A DNA stretch of 64,000 nt. Source: Hyphomonadaceae bacterium. GTDB taxonomy: Bacteria > Pseudomonadota > Alphaproteobacteria > Caulobacterales > Hyphomonadaceae. The DNA lies in contig JADKDU010000005.1 of the NCBI GenBank assembly GCA_016714495.1, positions 248,001 to 312,000 on the forward strand. Direction: 5' to 3'. Numbering within the stretch: the stretch's first letter is position 1; every line of letters begins with the position of its first letter. Below the pieces are notes generated by a model. That model had not been told where the DNA came from. It ran no database searches and saw only the letters and a list, made by a program, of their open reading frames with translations. Of the stretch, positions 15,986-25,065 are shown piece after piece. The position numbers were made by a program, and so were the translations under genes.

Positions 15986-16476
15986 TTGCGGCCGACTTTC
16001 AGCGTGTATTTCTTCTTCGGCTTCTGCCGCGGCCCGTGGAACCAGTCGATCACGTAATCGAACGCGTCTTCGTCATCGACGCCCTCCTCCGTGCGGGTCC
16101 TGTTCTGGCAGGAGAAGCCGGTGCGGTGGACCGCTTCGCGATCGCCGCTGATGAGGTGATGCCAGTCGTGAAGATCCTTGCCTTCATGCACGAGACGATA
16201 GGCGCACGATTGTGGCAGCCAATCGACGGTGGCGACGATTTCGGGCGTGAGTTTCACGCACACGGGAACGTATTTCTTGCGGTTGGGATAGTCGGAACAC
16301 TGGCAGGTTCGGCCATCAAGCAGCTTGCAGTGAAGGCTGGTGAAAAAGAGTTTGCCGGAGTCCTCGTCCTCAAGCTTGACCAGGCAGCATTTGGCGCAGC
16401 CGTCGCAGAGCGATTCCCATTCGGAGGGCGTCATCTCGGCCAGTGGCTTGGTTTTCCAGAAAGGCTCGGCGGGCAT
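15982..16476 (-). CDS. YcgN/UPF0260 family CxxCxxCC cysteine-cluster protein
   Basis: A 164-residue protein starting MPAEPFWKTKPLAEM. The cysteine cluster (LCDGCAKCC, then LHCKLLD, TCQCSDYPNR, VCVKL and SCAY) suggests a zinc or iron-sulfur site, as in the YkgJ/YcgN family. The role is unknown. A 12-codon longer start at 16512 is possible but does not match family N-termini. It overlaps the alcohol dehydrogenase start. Confidence 0.85.
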   Translation of the reverse strand: MPAEPFWKTKPLAEMTPSEWESLCDGCAKCCLVKLEDEDSGKLFFTSLHCKLLDGRTCQCSDYPNRKKYVPVCVKLTPEIVATVDWLPQSCAYRLVHEGKDLHDWHHLISGDREAVHRTGFSCQNRTRTEEGVDDEDAFDYVIDWFHGPRQKPKKKYTLKVGRK

Positions 16477-16866
16477 GGGGCCTGAGTTAGCCGAGCCGCA
16501 GGCCGAGGGCAATTGGCGCAGGGGGTGCGTAGGACAAGCGTTCGTGTTCCCGCTGGTCGCTGCCGGTTCTGAGTTTGGCTCTTGGCGCGCCTGGAGGGGT
16601 GCGATTGTGCGGCGAGACGCAGGGGGATGGTGCGCAGCTCACACGGGTGAGCGCGCCTTCAAAGCCGAGGAAGGGATGGGGTTCCAATACCGTTTGCGCG
16701 TGTTTGCGTCGGTGACATGAGCGCGATTAGACGCGCGTCCGGGGCGGGTAAATTCTGGAGAGCGCCATCCCCCAACATCTCGCTCTAGCTGTTTGAAATC
16801 AGGCGCGAAGCTTCCAGCCGCCTTACGAATTGGGGAGATTTCAATCCCCCATTTCTCGTCCCGTGG
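16477..16866. other. Intergenic stretch without a supported gene
   Basis: About 390 bp with no coding signal I trust on either strand. A small hairpin (GGGGA with TCCCC, near 16832-16852) could end the minus-strand GNAT transcript but lacks a T-run. Confidence 0.5.
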
Positions 16867-17181
16867 TCAGAACGGATCCTTGAGAATATCCTGCCATTCG
16901 GGGTGCTTGCGCAGGGTCGCGTTGGTGAAGGGGCAGAGGGGGACGACTTTCAGGCCTCGCGCGCGGACGTCCATCACCATGTATTCGACCAGCGCCTTGC
17001 CGACGCCCATGCCGCCGAGTTCGTCGGGCACGCCGGTGTGGTCGATGATCAGAATCTTGTCGCCCGCTTTCGAGAAAGTCATTTCGGCTTCGGGCTTGCC
17101 TTCAACATGCGCGACATACCGACCGCCCGACGCCTTGTCCTCACGCGTGATACTAACCTTGACCCTGGGAACTTCGACCAC
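16867..17181 (-). CDS. GNAT-related N-acetyltransferase (YidJ-like, GCN5-type)
   Basis: A 104-residue small acetyltransferase-fold protein. The GTG start at 17181 is preferred because AAAGGAG lies 7 nt upstream. The core reads EAEMTFSKAGDKILIIDHTGVPDEL then GMGVGKALVEYMVMDVRARGLKVVPLCPF, which is the acetyl-CoA loop and helix of the short GNAT subgroup (Yjd/GtL family). The substrate is unknown. The next minus-strand frame runs into its 5' end. Confidence 0.8.
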   Translation of the reverse strand: MVEVPRVKVSITREDKASGGRYVAHVEGKPEAEMTFSKAGDKILIIDHTGVPDELGGMGVGKALVEYMVMDVRARGLKVVPLCPFTNATLRKHPEWQDILKDPF

Positions 17182-17681
17182 GCGCGATCTCCTTTGCGAG
17201 AGATGCAAAGGTAGGCGCGCTGAGGCGTCAGGGGAACAGCGAATCCAAGATCGGATTGCATACCCGACGCCCTCGCCTCACCGCCCTTGGTCACACAGCC
17301 GAGACGGGCGATGGCGGCGAAGATTTCGGGCGCGCGGGCGGAGGCTTCGGGCCCAGCTTCCATCAGGTCCTGCACGTCGAGGATGGCGAGGTCGAATTTA
17401 CGGCGGGCGGCGAAGAAACGCGCCTTCACCTGCGAAGGCGCGCTCTCATAGACGTCGACGGCAAGATCGCGGTCTCGGAATCCGGTCATGCGCAAATGCG
17501 TGGCGTAACCGACGGGGCGCCGCTCAAGGACAGGCTCACGCATTTCGGGAATGTCGCCGCGTGTGGCGATCATCAGGGCTATCGCGTTGTAATGATTGAG
17601 ATAGTCACCAGCCAACCCGGTGGTGAGGTTGATGTTCACCGCTTTCAGCAGGTCGGGATCCGGAAGGTGCGCGGGCCGCAT
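17079..17681 (-). CDS. Hypothetical protein overlapping the GNAT gene
   Basis: Begins MRPAHLPDPDLLKAVNINLTTG and is convincing for about 140 codons, including GLAGDYLNHYNAIALMI and RKFDLAILDVQDLMEAG; similar small alphaproteobacterial proteins begin with an LKAVNINL..GLA..YLNH pattern. The last 35 codons or so (17079-17181) lie in the GNAT coding region in another frame and look like an artefactual extension. The original stop may therefore have been lost by a small indel near 17220-17250. Function unknown. Confidence 0.6.
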   Translation of the reverse strand: MRPAHLPDPDLLKAVNINLTTGLAGDYLNHYNAIALMIATRGDIPEMREPVLERRPVGYATHLRMTGFRDRDLAVDVYESAPSQVKARFFAARRKFDLAILDVQDLMEAGPEASARAPEIFAAIARLGCVTKGGEARASGMQSDLGFAVPLTPQRAYLCISRKGDRAWSKFPGSRLVSRVRTRRRAVGMSRMLKASPKPK

Positions 17682-17763
17682 GCGTGGCTCGCAACAGAGA
17701 AAGCTGCCGGAGGGTGCGTCGGGAGGATTTACGGGCGCTTAATCACGCGTCTAAGGATGAGGC

Positions 17764-18363
17764 ATGCGCGATCGCCTGTTCTTTCCTCTCGCCTTCATTC
17801 TGGCCAGCAGCTTCATCCTGATGGCGCTGCAGCCCTTTGTACAACGGGTGCCGTCCGGACCTGTCAGCGGCGGCGGGCGCAATGCGGAGGACGTGACCGT
17901 CAAGGATGCGGAGCTGTATCGCTTCCAGCCCGGGAATTTTGACAGCATCAAAGTGATCCCGGCGTCAGACAAGGGCCCGGCCGTGCTGCGCATTACGCGG
18001 CAGGCGACTGAGGATTATGAGGACCCGCGTTCCGGTCCGCACCTGATCCTGGCGGAAGACATCGAGTTTGCGATGGAACATCGTACAATTCAGATAGACG
18101 TTGAAGCGAAAGCGGCAGGGGAGTTCGCCGCTTCTCAGTTTGAGATCAATTATTTCGCGAAGTCAGAAGGCGAGACAGGTTGGAAGCCGTTCAATCTCAC
18201 GTTGGAGTTTCAGACATTCACGGTGACCTTTGAAACGCCTTCACGTGGTGAAACGTTAGGCTACGACTACATCGGCATTCGCCCGGTAGCGCCGGACAAG
18301 TCCCGCACGATGGAAGTGAGTTCCGTGCGCGTGCACACGCTGACGGGCAAGAAAAGCCCCTAG
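17764..18363 (+). CDS. Membrane-anchored hypothetical protein
   Basis: A 199-residue protein with one N-terminal membrane helix (RLFFPLAFILASSFILMAL) and a periplasmic domain rich in beta strands (FEINYFAKSEGETGWKPFNLT and TLGYDYIGIRPVA). The pattern suggests a beta-sandwich or lectin-like domain. It is divergent from the preceding minus-strand gene and its stop overlaps the convergent DegT stop. Position at the edge of the polysaccharide cluster suggests, but does not prove, an envelope polysaccharide role. Confidence 0.65.
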   Translation: MRDRLFFPLAFILASSFILMALQPFVQRVPSGPVSGGGRNAEDVTVKDAELYRFQPGNFDSIKVIPASDKGPAVLRITRQATEDYEDPRSGPHLILAEDIEFAMEHRTIQIDVEAKAAGEFAASQFEINYFAKSEGETGWKPFNLTLEFQTFTVTFETPSRGETLGYDYIGIRPVAPDKSRTMEVSSVRVHTLTGKKSP

Positions 18364-19514
18364 CCGTTGAAGCCGCGAATGGCGTCGATGACCTGATCCT
18401 GATCGCTCGTGCTGAGATAGGGGTGCATCGGCAGAGACATCACGCGGTTGCGGATTGATTCGGTGACCGGGAGCCCGCCCGGCGCTTTGGGATAGACCGC
18501 ATAGACATCCTGCATGTGGATCGGGATTGGATAGTAGATCGCTGTGGGGACGCCCTTGGTCTTGAGATGGGCGATCAGGGCGTCGCGATTGTCGTGCTCA
18601 ATCGTGTATTGCGCCCAGTTCGAGAAGCCGCCTTCGATCACTTTCGGAACGGCGCGGACATGGGGAGCTAGCGCTTTCGAATAGCGCATTGCGATGGCGT
18701 CGCGCTTCTGCAGCTCGTCGGGATAGATTTTCAGTTTCTCGGAGAGGATGGCGGCTTGCAGCGCATCAAGGCGCGAGTTCACGCCGATGCGCATGTTGAG
18801 ATAGCGCGGATCGTTGTCGTATTTTTTCGCGGCCATGTCTTCAGCCGACGCCTTGCCGTGAATGCGGATGGAATCGACGAGGCCGGCGAGTGAATCATCA
18901 TTGGTGAGGACGGCGCCGCCATCGCCATAGCAACCGAGCGGCTTGGCGGGGAAGAAGGAAGCGGTGGCGACATCGGCCCAGTCAAGCGGCTGCTTGCCAT
19001 GCAACGTGCAGCCGAAGCCTTGCGCCTGGTCGGCGATGAGCCTCAAGCCATGGCGTTTGGCGATGGCGGAGATGGCGACATAATCGGCGGGCTGGCCAAA
19101 GAGATCGACGGCGATGATGGCGCGAGGCTTGAGCTTGCCGTCCTTCTTCACGGCCACGATGGCGGCTTCGAGGCTGGCGGGGTCCATGTTGTAGGTGTCG
19201 GGCAGGACATCGACGAAGACGGGGCTGGCGCCGACCAGCGGAACAACTTCGGCGCTGGCGACGAAGGTGAAGCTGGGGACGAACACGGCGTCGCCGGGAC
19301 CGATGTTCCAGGCGCGCAACGGAAGCAGCAGCGCGTCCGTGCCGTTGGCGCAGGCGAGCGCGTGGCTGGCGCCGGCGAAAGCGGCGAGCGCCTTTTCGAA
19401 ATTCGTGACCTCGGGGCCCATGATGAAGCCGCATGTGGAGAGGACGCGCTCAATGGCGGCGTCTATCTGCGGGCGGATGCGGTCGCGCTGGGCGGCGAGG
19501 TCGATGAAGTTCAT
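18360..19514 (-). CDS. DegT/DnrJ/EryC1 family sugar aminotransferase
   Basis: A 384-residue PLP enzyme that transaminates a nucleotide-linked ketosugar for surface glycans. The PLP-lysine is K191 in SFFPAKPLGCYGDGGAV, the cofactor Asp is D162 in IADQAQGFG, and NGTDAL near residue 57 binds phosphate. The C-terminus carries the usual IYYPIPIHMQ segment. The exact sugar cannot be assigned. It is the last gene of a minus-strand polysaccharide set that includes kdsB and kdsD. Confidence 0.9.
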   Translation of the reverse strand: MNFIDLAAQRDRIRPQIDAAIERVLSTCGFIMGPEVTNFEKALAAFAGASHALACANGTDALLLPLRAWNIGPGDAVFVPSFTFVASAEVVPLVGASPVFVDVLPDTYNMDPASLEAAIVAVKKDGKLKPRAIIAVDLFGQPADYVAISAIAKRHGLRLIADQAQGFGCTLHGKQPLDWADVATASFFPAKPLGCYGDGGAVLTNDDSLAGLVDSIRIHGKASAEDMAAKKYDNDPRYLNMRIGVNSRLDALQAAILSEKLKIYPDELQKRDAIAMRYSKALAPHVRAVPKVIEGGFSNWAQYTIEHDNRDALIAHLKTKGVPTAIYYPIPIHMQDVYAVYPKAPGGLPVTESIRNRVMSLPMHPYLSTSDQDQVIDAIRGFNG

Positions 19515-19611
19515 GGGGGCTAACTCACGCTGGACTGAACCGTGGCTGACATGCCCGGGGCGGGAGTCGCGGGCAAATCACCTTGCGCTGCAAACTGTAA
19601 CGTAGCTCGGC

Positions 19612-20214
19612 TCAGGGCGCGACGGGCGGTCGCAGGCTCCAGTGGAGCACCACGGGATCGGGGCTGAGTTCGATCACACCATAGCCGCCGGTGGGGAGCT
19701 TGGCGTCGGGGCGATGGGCGTTGGCGGCGGCGAGGGCGAAACGCGCGATGCCGTTGGAGGTGACGATCAGGTGGTCGCCCTCCTCCTCTACGAGATCGGA
19801 GAAGACTTCCTGCCAGTTGCCGATGATGGCGGCAGGATCGACGCGCCAGCCGGGCGGCGGGATGGAGTCGCGCTCCCAGGCCTCGAGGGCTTGGCGGCCT
19901 ACGCGGGCGATGACGACGTCCTCGGGACGGTTCTCGTCGGGGCCGTAGTCGATCTCGCGGAGGAAGAGATCGGTGATGAGTTCAGGGGCGTTGGGTTGCG
20001 CTGCGAGGATGGCGCGGGCAGTTTCGCGCGTGCGTTTGAGCGGGCCGGAGCGGGCGGTGACGAAGGCTGTTCCAGAAAAATGTTTTGCGAGTGCTTCAGC
20101 TTGCGTCTTGCCCGAGGTGGAGAGCGGCAGATCGGTGCGGCCGCCGACGCGGGTGACAACATCGCCTTTGTCGAACGTGTTGCCGTGGCGGACGATGTGG
20201 AGACGCGCGGTCAT
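19612..20214 (-). CDS. Histidine phosphatase family protein
   Basis: A 200-residue phosphoglycerate-mutase-like phosphatase. The catalytic RHG is in LHIVRHGNTFDKGD, and the second histidine region is near DHLIVTSNGIARF, where the usual GH is replaced by SNG, so the catalytic tetrad is atypical. The ATGA overlap with the kdsB stop indicates coupling to CMP-Kdo synthesis, raising the possibility that it acts on a sugar phosphate. The substrate is unknown. Confidence 0.8.
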   Translation of the reverse strand: MTARLHIVRHGNTFDKGDVVTRVGGRTDLPLSTSGKTQAEALAKHFSGTAFVTARSGPLKRTRETARAILAAQPNAPELITDLFLREIDYGPDENRPEDVVIARVGRQALEAWERDSIPPPGWRVDPAAIIGNWQEVFSDLVEEEGDHLIVTSNGIARFALAAANAHRPDAKLPTGGYGVIELSPDPVVLHWSLRPPVAP

Positions 20215-21011
20215 GGCGTGTACGGGTCGCCGATTTCGCGGAGAAAGCGCGTCGCGCGTTCGGCGTCTTCGGGCGTGTCGATGCCGGCGGAGGGGAGCTG
20301 TGACGGCGAGACGCTGACGGCGTAGACCGAGAGGCCGTTTTCCAGAAAGCGCAGCTGTTCGAGGCCCTCGAGCTCCTCGTAGTGCGACTGTTTCAGCTTT
20401 GCGATGCGGTCGAGCGCGGTGCGGGAATAGCCGTAGAGACCGACATGCTGGAGCACGGGAGAAACGTCCCCTGCGACGCGGAGTTTGTCTTCCTTGCGCA
20501 TGGCCGGAATAATCTTCTTCGAGAACCACATGGCGCGGCCATCGGGCGCGCGGATGCAGGTGGTGCCTGAGAAGGGTGTGGTCTTCTTGTTTTCGCGCAG
20601 GGCGTCGAGCGCTTTCCAGGTGAGCTGAATGACGGGCGTGACGACATCGCCCTTCGCAGCGTTGGCGATGAGGGCTGCGACGTGCTCGGGCGGCGTAAAA
20701 GGCGCATCGCCCTGCAGGTTGACGATGAAGTCGGCGTCAGGGGCTGCAAGATCTGCGGCGGCGCGGCAGCGGTCCGTGCCGGAGGGCAGATCAGGATCGG
20801 TCATCACGGAGGCGACGCCGATCTCTTTCGCGTGGGCGGCGATGCGGTCGTCGTCGGTGGCGACGAGAACGCTGGCCCCGGTCGCCTGCCCTGCGAGCTG
20901 GGCTGCGCGGACGGTGCGGGCGAGCATGGAGACGCCATTGATCAGATGCAGCGGCTTGCCGGGAAAGCGCTGCGAGGCGTAGCGGGCGGGGATGACGACG
21001 ACAATTTTCAA
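20211..21011 (-). CDS. kdsB: 3-deoxy-manno-octulosonate cytidylyltransferase
   Basis: A 266-residue cytosolic enzyme that activates Kdo as CMP-Kdo for lipid A inner core or capsule. The N-terminal IPARYASQRFPGKPL motif binds CTP; VNLQGDAPF is the metal/substrate motif. HVGLYGYSRTALDRI and EGLEQLRFLENG are conserved KdsB segments. Its start overlaps the kdsD stop and its stop overlaps the phosphatase start, giving a tight kdsD-kdsB-phosphatase operon. Confidence 0.95.
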   Translation of the reverse strand: MKIVVVIPARYASQRFPGKPLHLINGVSMLARTVRAAQLAGQATGASVLVATDDDRIAAHAKEIGVASVMTDPDLPSGTDRCRAAADLAAPDADFIVNLQGDAPFTPPEHVAALIANAAKGDVVTPVIQLTWKALDALRENKKTTPFSGTTCIRAPDGRAMWFSKKIIPAMRKEDKLRVAGDVSPVLQHVGLYGYSRTALDRIAKLKQSHYEELEGLEQLRFLENGLSVYAVSVSPSQLPSAGIDTPEDAERATRFLREIGDPYTP

Positions 21012-22006
21012 GCCAGCCCCGACTTCAGGAGATCGTGCATGTGGATGATGCCGCCAGGCTTGCCATTTTCCACGACGAAGATCTGCGTGATCTTGCGCTC
21101 GTTCATGATGCGCAGGACATCGGCGGCGAGTTGATCGGGGGCGGCGGTGAGCGGCGTCCGGTTCATCACATCGTCGATGAAAACGGCGGTCTTGCCCGAG
21201 GTGAGATAACGCCGGAGGTCGCCATCCGTGACAATGCCGGCGAGCTTGCCGTCAGGCGATGTGACGCCAAGAACGCCGAAACCCTTGCCAGACATGGACT
21301 TCACCGCGTCGATGAAGGGCGTGCCGGATAGGACGAGTGGAAGCTCGGCGGATTTGTGCATGAGGTCGGCGGCGCTGCGCAGCATGGCGCCAAGCTTTCC
21401 GCCCGGGTGGAAGACCTTGAAATGGTCGGCCTTGAAGCCTTTGCTTTCGAGCAAGGCGACGGCGAGCGCATCGCCAAGCGCGATCATCAGCGTGGTGGAG
21501 GTCGTCGGCGCGTTGGTTTCGGCGCAGGCTTCAGCGGCGTCGGGAACCTGCAGGAGAATATCGGCTGCGCGGCCAAGCGTGGAGTCGGCCTTGGCGGTCA
21601 TGCCGATGAGGGGGATCGAATAGCGCTTGGCATAGCTCAACATGTCGGCGAGCTCTTTCGTCTCGCCGGACTTCGACAGCGCAAGGACAACATCGTCCTG
21701 CCCGATCATGCCGAGGTCGCCATGGCTCGCTTCAGTTGCGTGAACGAAATAAGCCTGCGTGCCGGTGGACGCCATGGTCGCGGCGATCTTGCGGGCGACG
21801 TGGCCTGACTTGCCGATGCCGGTGCAGATCACCCTGCCCTTGGCCGCCATGAGGGTTTCGACCGCCTTGACGAAGGGGGCGCCAAGACCGCGCGACATGA
21901 GGGTGAGGGCGTCGGCTTCAAGAGCCAGAACACGGCGCGCCGTGGCGATATGAGCGTGGTCGGACATGGCGCTCATGTGGACCAGTTTTGCACAATTGTC
22001 ATCCAT
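21008..22006 (-). CDS. kdsD: D-arabinose-5-phosphate isomerase (KpsF/GutQ family)
   Basis: A 332-residue enzyme converting ribulose-5-phosphate to arabinose-5-phosphate, the first step to Kdo. The N-terminal SIS domain holds GIGKSGHVARKIAATMASTG and FVHATEASHGDLGM. The C-terminal half has two CBS domains (about residues 200-325). Starts at 21976 or 21967 are possible and closer to family N-termini. It is coupled to kdsB. Confidence 0.94.
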   Translation of the reverse strand: MDDNCAKLVHMSAMSDHAHIATARRVLALEADALTLMSRGLGAPFVKAVETLMAAKGRVICTGIGKSGHVARKIAATMASTGTQAYFVHATEASHGDLGMIGQDDVVLALSKSGETKELADMLSYAKRYSIPLIGMTAKADSTLGRAADILLQVPDAAEACAETNAPTTSTTLMIALGDALAVALLESKGFKADHFKVFHPGGKLGAMLRSAADLMHKSAELPLVLSGTPFIDAVKSMSGKGFGVLGVTSPDGKLAGIVTDGDLRRYLTSGKTAVFIDDVMNRTPLTAAPDQLAADVLRIMNERKITQIFVVENGKPGGIIHMHDLLKSGLA

Positions 22007-22103
22007 GGAGAGGCGCCTGGCCCGGTCGGGGTCGGCAACGCTTCACAGGCTGTTGAGGGGTAGATGTCGCCAAGCTAGGATTGCGAGGGCGATGGAGTAA
22101 AGC

Positions 22104-22952
22104 GTGCGCGGCTTTCTGGTTTTCCTGGGCGTGCTGTTTGTTCTTAGCGGCGGGGCTTTGGCCGGCGCCCAGCTTGGGCCGGTCGATCTTTCCATGCTCG
22201 ATGCGGTCGCCGGCGCGAAGGAATTCGTCGCTTCTCCTATGGCGCTCTATGCAGGCGGCGGCGCAGCGGGGTTCGGTCTGTTGCTGATCATCATTGCGGC
22301 GGCGACAGGCGGAGGAAAGAAAGAGAAATCCACCAGGGTCACGACACCGGCGCAAGCAGCTGCGGTGGAGACAGGAGAGCGGGAGCGCGCGCCTGCCCCT
22401 GAAACTCCGGTCACAAAGACAGCTCCGGCCGAAGCAAAAGCGAGCCTGGTCCAATCCAAGCCTCAGCCTGTGCTGCAGCCTGCGACCGCGGGCGCTGCGC
22501 CGAAGCCAACGGCGTCCGCCCAACCACCGTGGTCATCACCCAGCGATCCGCCCGTTGCGCCGCCCAGCGATCCGCGCCTGCTCAACCGGAAGCGCGTATC
22601 GGATCTGGTTTCAATCAACGATGCGCTGAAGGCTTATCACGCCATCAACAGCGCCTATCCGAAAGCTGCGGGTTTGGCCGGCTTTTCCGAACGCGGCGCG
22701 GCTTGGATACCGGGACTGGCGCCGGACTTCATCTCGACGCTGCCGCGCGATCCGATGCAGGCAAGCGACATGTCGGGGCCGCAATACGTCTATGTGTCGG
22801 ATGGCAAGGACTACAAACTGCTTGCCCACGGCGTGTCCCTCCTGGGCGGCACAAATGTGGAAGTGCTCGGCGTCAGGATCGACCCGACGCGCAACCCGAC
22901 GGCGAAGAATGCATCGTTCGGCTTCTGGTCGCCGGGCTTCGCCTCGGCCTAG
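22104..22952 (+). CDS. Membrane protein with pilin-like C-terminal domain
   Basis: A 282-residue protein beginning at a GTG after GGAGTAA. Two hydrophobic helices (FLVFLGVLFVLSGGALAG and AAGFGLLLIIIAAATGGG) are followed by an Ala/Pro/Glu-rich linker. The C-terminal domain (KRVSDLVSINDALKAYHAI, WIPGLAPDFISTLPRDPM, YVYVSDGKDYKLLA) resembles the globular part of type II secretion pseudopilins. It is divergent from kdsD and convergent on the epimerase. No secretion genes are nearby, so an envelope role is inferred only from domain and context. Confidence 0.7.
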   Translation: MRGFLVFLGVLFVLSGGALAGAQLGPVDLSMLDAVAGAKEFVASPMALYAGGGAAGFGLLLIIIAAATGGGKKEKSTRVTTPAQAAAVETGERERAPAPETPVTKTAPAEAKASLVQSKPQPVLQPATAGAAPKPTASAQPPWSSPSDPPVAPPSDPRLLNRKRVSDLVSINDALKAYHAINSAYPKAAGLAGFSERGAAWIPGLAPDFISTLPRDPMQASDMSGPQYVYVSDGKDYKLLAHGVSLLGGTNVEVLGVRIDPTRNPTAKNASFGFWSPGFASA

Positions 22953-22955
22953 GCG

Positions 22956-23948
22956 TCAGGTTTTCGTGTAATCGCGATACCATTTCACGAAGCGGGGGAT
23001 GCCGTCTTCCAGCTTTGTCGTCGGCGCAAAGCCGTGGTCGCGGGCGAGCGCATCGATGTTGGCGTAGGTGGCGTGAACATCCCCGGGCTGCATCGGCTCC
23101 ATGATCTTCTCGGCCTTCTTGCCGACGGCTTCTTCAACGATCTCGATGAAGCGGCCGAGCTCGACGGGACGGTTATTGCCGATATTGTAGATACGGTGCA
23201 GCGGCAGATTTGCAGTCTTCGGCTGATCGAGCGCGGTTGAAACGACGCCGGCGACAATGTCGTCAATCCAGGTGAAGTCGCGCTTGAGGTGGCCATTGTT
23301 GAAAACGCGTATTGGACGACCTTCGATGATGTCGCGCGTGAAGGTCCAGTAGGCCATGTCGGGGCGGCCCCACGGGCCGTAGACCGTGAAGAAGCGCAGG
23401 CCGACCTGTTCCATGCCGTAAAGTCTTGCATAGCTCTCGCTCATCATCTCGTTCGAGCGCTTGGTCGCGGCGTAGAGCGAGACGGGATTATCGACACGGT
23501 CCCCTTCCGAGAACGGGGCTTTCGAATTGGCGCCGTAGACGGACGAGGACGACGCGTAGACGAGGCGTGGCTTGTTCGGATGGTGACGAACGAGTTCGAT
23601 GACCGACAGATGGCCGATCAGGTTTGACTGGCCGTAAGCGAAGGGATTTTCGAGCGAGTAGCGAACACCGGCCTGAGCTGCGAGGTGGACCACGGCGTCG
23701 GCATCGTTGATTCCCGGCGCGGCCTTGAACGCGTCATGGTCGGCGATGTCGACCTGATGGAAGGAAAACCCATCGCGCTTTGCAAGAAGCGCAAGGCGAT
23801 CCGTCTTGAGCTGGACAGGATAGTAAGCGTTGAGATTGTCGACGCCGGTGACCCGGATGCCTTGATCGAGCAGATTGTTGGCGACATGGAAGCCGATAAA
23901 GCCCGCAGCGCCCGTCAGCAGGACGTGTTGGGGCCGGGAGAGGGTCAT
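22956..23948 (-). CDS. NAD-dependent epimerase, UDP-glucuronate 4-epimerase type
   Basis: A 330-residue extended short-chain dehydrogenase. The Rossmann motif is LTGAAGFIGFHVA, catalytic Ser/Tyr-Lys in YASSSSVYG and SLYAATKRSNE. The segment VDNLNAYYPVQLKTDRLALL and the late RFFTVYGPWGRPDMAYWTF are characteristic of the LpsL/CapI UDP-glucuronate 4-epimerases that make UDP-galacturonate. This suggests uronic acid in the surface polysaccharide. Related UDP-glucose epimerases cannot be fully excluded. Confidence 0.85.
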   Translation of the reverse strand: MTLSRPQHVLLTGAAGFIGFHVANNLLDQGIRVTGVDNLNAYYPVQLKTDRLALLAKRDGFSFHQVDIADHDAFKAAPGINDADAVVHLAAQAGVRYSLENPFAYGQSNLIGHLSVIELVRHHPNKPRLVYASSSSVYGANSKAPFSEGDRVDNPVSLYAATKRSNEMMSESYARLYGMEQVGLRFFTVYGPWGRPDMAYWTFTRDIIEGRPIRVFNNGHLKRDFTWIDDIVAGVVSTALDQPKTANLPLHRIYNIGNNRPVELGRFIEIVEEAVGKKAEKIMEPMQPGDVHATYANIDALARDHGFAPTTKLEDGIPRFVKWYRDYTKT

Positions 23949-24039
23949 CGCGATCAGCTCGTCCTTGATTGAGGGAGACTAGCGCGTCTCCGGGAATATT
24001 TCACGGGGGCCACGTCCGGGATGGGACCAGCCGGAGTGT

Positions 24040-25062
24040 CTATTTAGGGTGTTTTGGCGGGAAAGCCCGCACGTCAATTTGGCGCCCCAGATAGGCGAAC
24101 GGATTCCAGGTGAGAGCGCGTGCCAGTGAAGCAGGCGATGCCTGTCGCCGGACGCGCAAGTCGCGGCGGGTTTGCAGCATGGGACCAAGGCCTCGAAAAG
24201 CTGCGATGAAGCCGTCCCAGGTAGCGAGGAAAGCGCCACGAAAGAGGCCACGAATGAGCAGGAGGATTGTCCCGACAAACCATATAGGCAGCGTCACGAT
24301 CAGCCAGCCGCCGGGCATGTTCTTGAAATAGGTCCAGACGCCGTTGCGGACCCCATGGAAGACCGAGAAGCGGCTGGTGCGGCCGGTGACGGCGGAGCCC
24401 GCATGACGAATGCGGGCGGCCGGAGCGAACTGGCACTTCTCGCCGAAGAGACGGAGGCGGAAGGCGATGTCGACGTCTTCGTGGTAGCAGAAGTAACGCT
24501 CGTCGAAGCCGCCAGCTTCGAGGAACAACGCACGCGGATAAAGCGCGGCGGCGCCGCACGGGCCAAAGCATTCGCCCGCGGGCGGCGCGCTTGACGCCGG
24601 ATGTCCGAAGCCTCCGCGCCATGCATAGCCATAGGCGAGATAATTGTCGCCCGCCCCGTCTAGCTTTGACAGGTCGTGCAGGTTGAACTGGAGACAGGCG
24701 ACCATGCGATGGTCGGGCCTCTCGGCGATGGCGCGCATCATGGCTTCGAGCCAATCGGGATCGGCTTCAGCGTCGGGATTGAGCAGCGCAAGCCAGGCGC
24801 CTTTGCCCACGGCGGCGCCGATATTGTTGGCGCGGGCGAAGCCGAGATTGTCGTCTTGGCTGAGAATGGTGAGGCGGGCGGGTTTCTCGGTGAGCCGATC
24901 GAGTGAATCATCGCTCGAATTATTGTCGATGATGATGGTCTCGAAATTGCGATGCGTCTGGCGCGCCAGTGAGGCGATGCAGCCTTTCAGATAATCGCCG
25001 CTGTTGTAGTTGACGACGACGACCGTGATGTCCGGTGCAGGCTCTGGCGGCGCGTCGTTCAT
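24040..25062 (-). CDS. Family 2 glycosyltransferase (rhamnosyltransferase-like)
   Basis: A 340-residue GT-A glycosyltransferase. Key elements are VVNYNSGDYLKGCIASL, the nucleotide-binding IDNNSSDDSLD, the DxD-like LLNPDAEADPDWLEAM, and FCYHEDVDIAFRLRL. The C-terminal hydrophobic stretch (WLIVTLPIWFVGTILLLIRG) suggests membrane association. It sits four bases from the transaldolase-like gene. It probably adds a sugar to the O-chain or capsule repeat; donor and acceptor are unknown. Confidence 0.88.
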   Translation of the reverse strand: MNDAPPEPAPDITVVVVNYNSGDYLKGCIASLARQTHRNFETIIIDNNSSDDSLDRLTEKPARLTILSQDDNLGFARANNIGAAVGKGAWLALLNPDAEADPDWLEAMMRAIAERPDHRMVACLQFNLHDLSKLDGAGDNYLAYGYAWRGGFGHPASSAPPAGECFGPCGAAALYPRALFLEAGGFDERYFCYHEDVDIAFRLRLFGEKCQFAPAARIRHAGSAVTGRTSRFSVFHGVRNGVWTYFKNMPGGWLIVTLPIWFVGTILLLIRGLFRGAFLATWDGFIAAFRGLGPMLQTRRDLRVRRQASPASLARALTWNPFAYLGRQIDVRAFPPKHPK

Positions 25063-25065
25063 GCC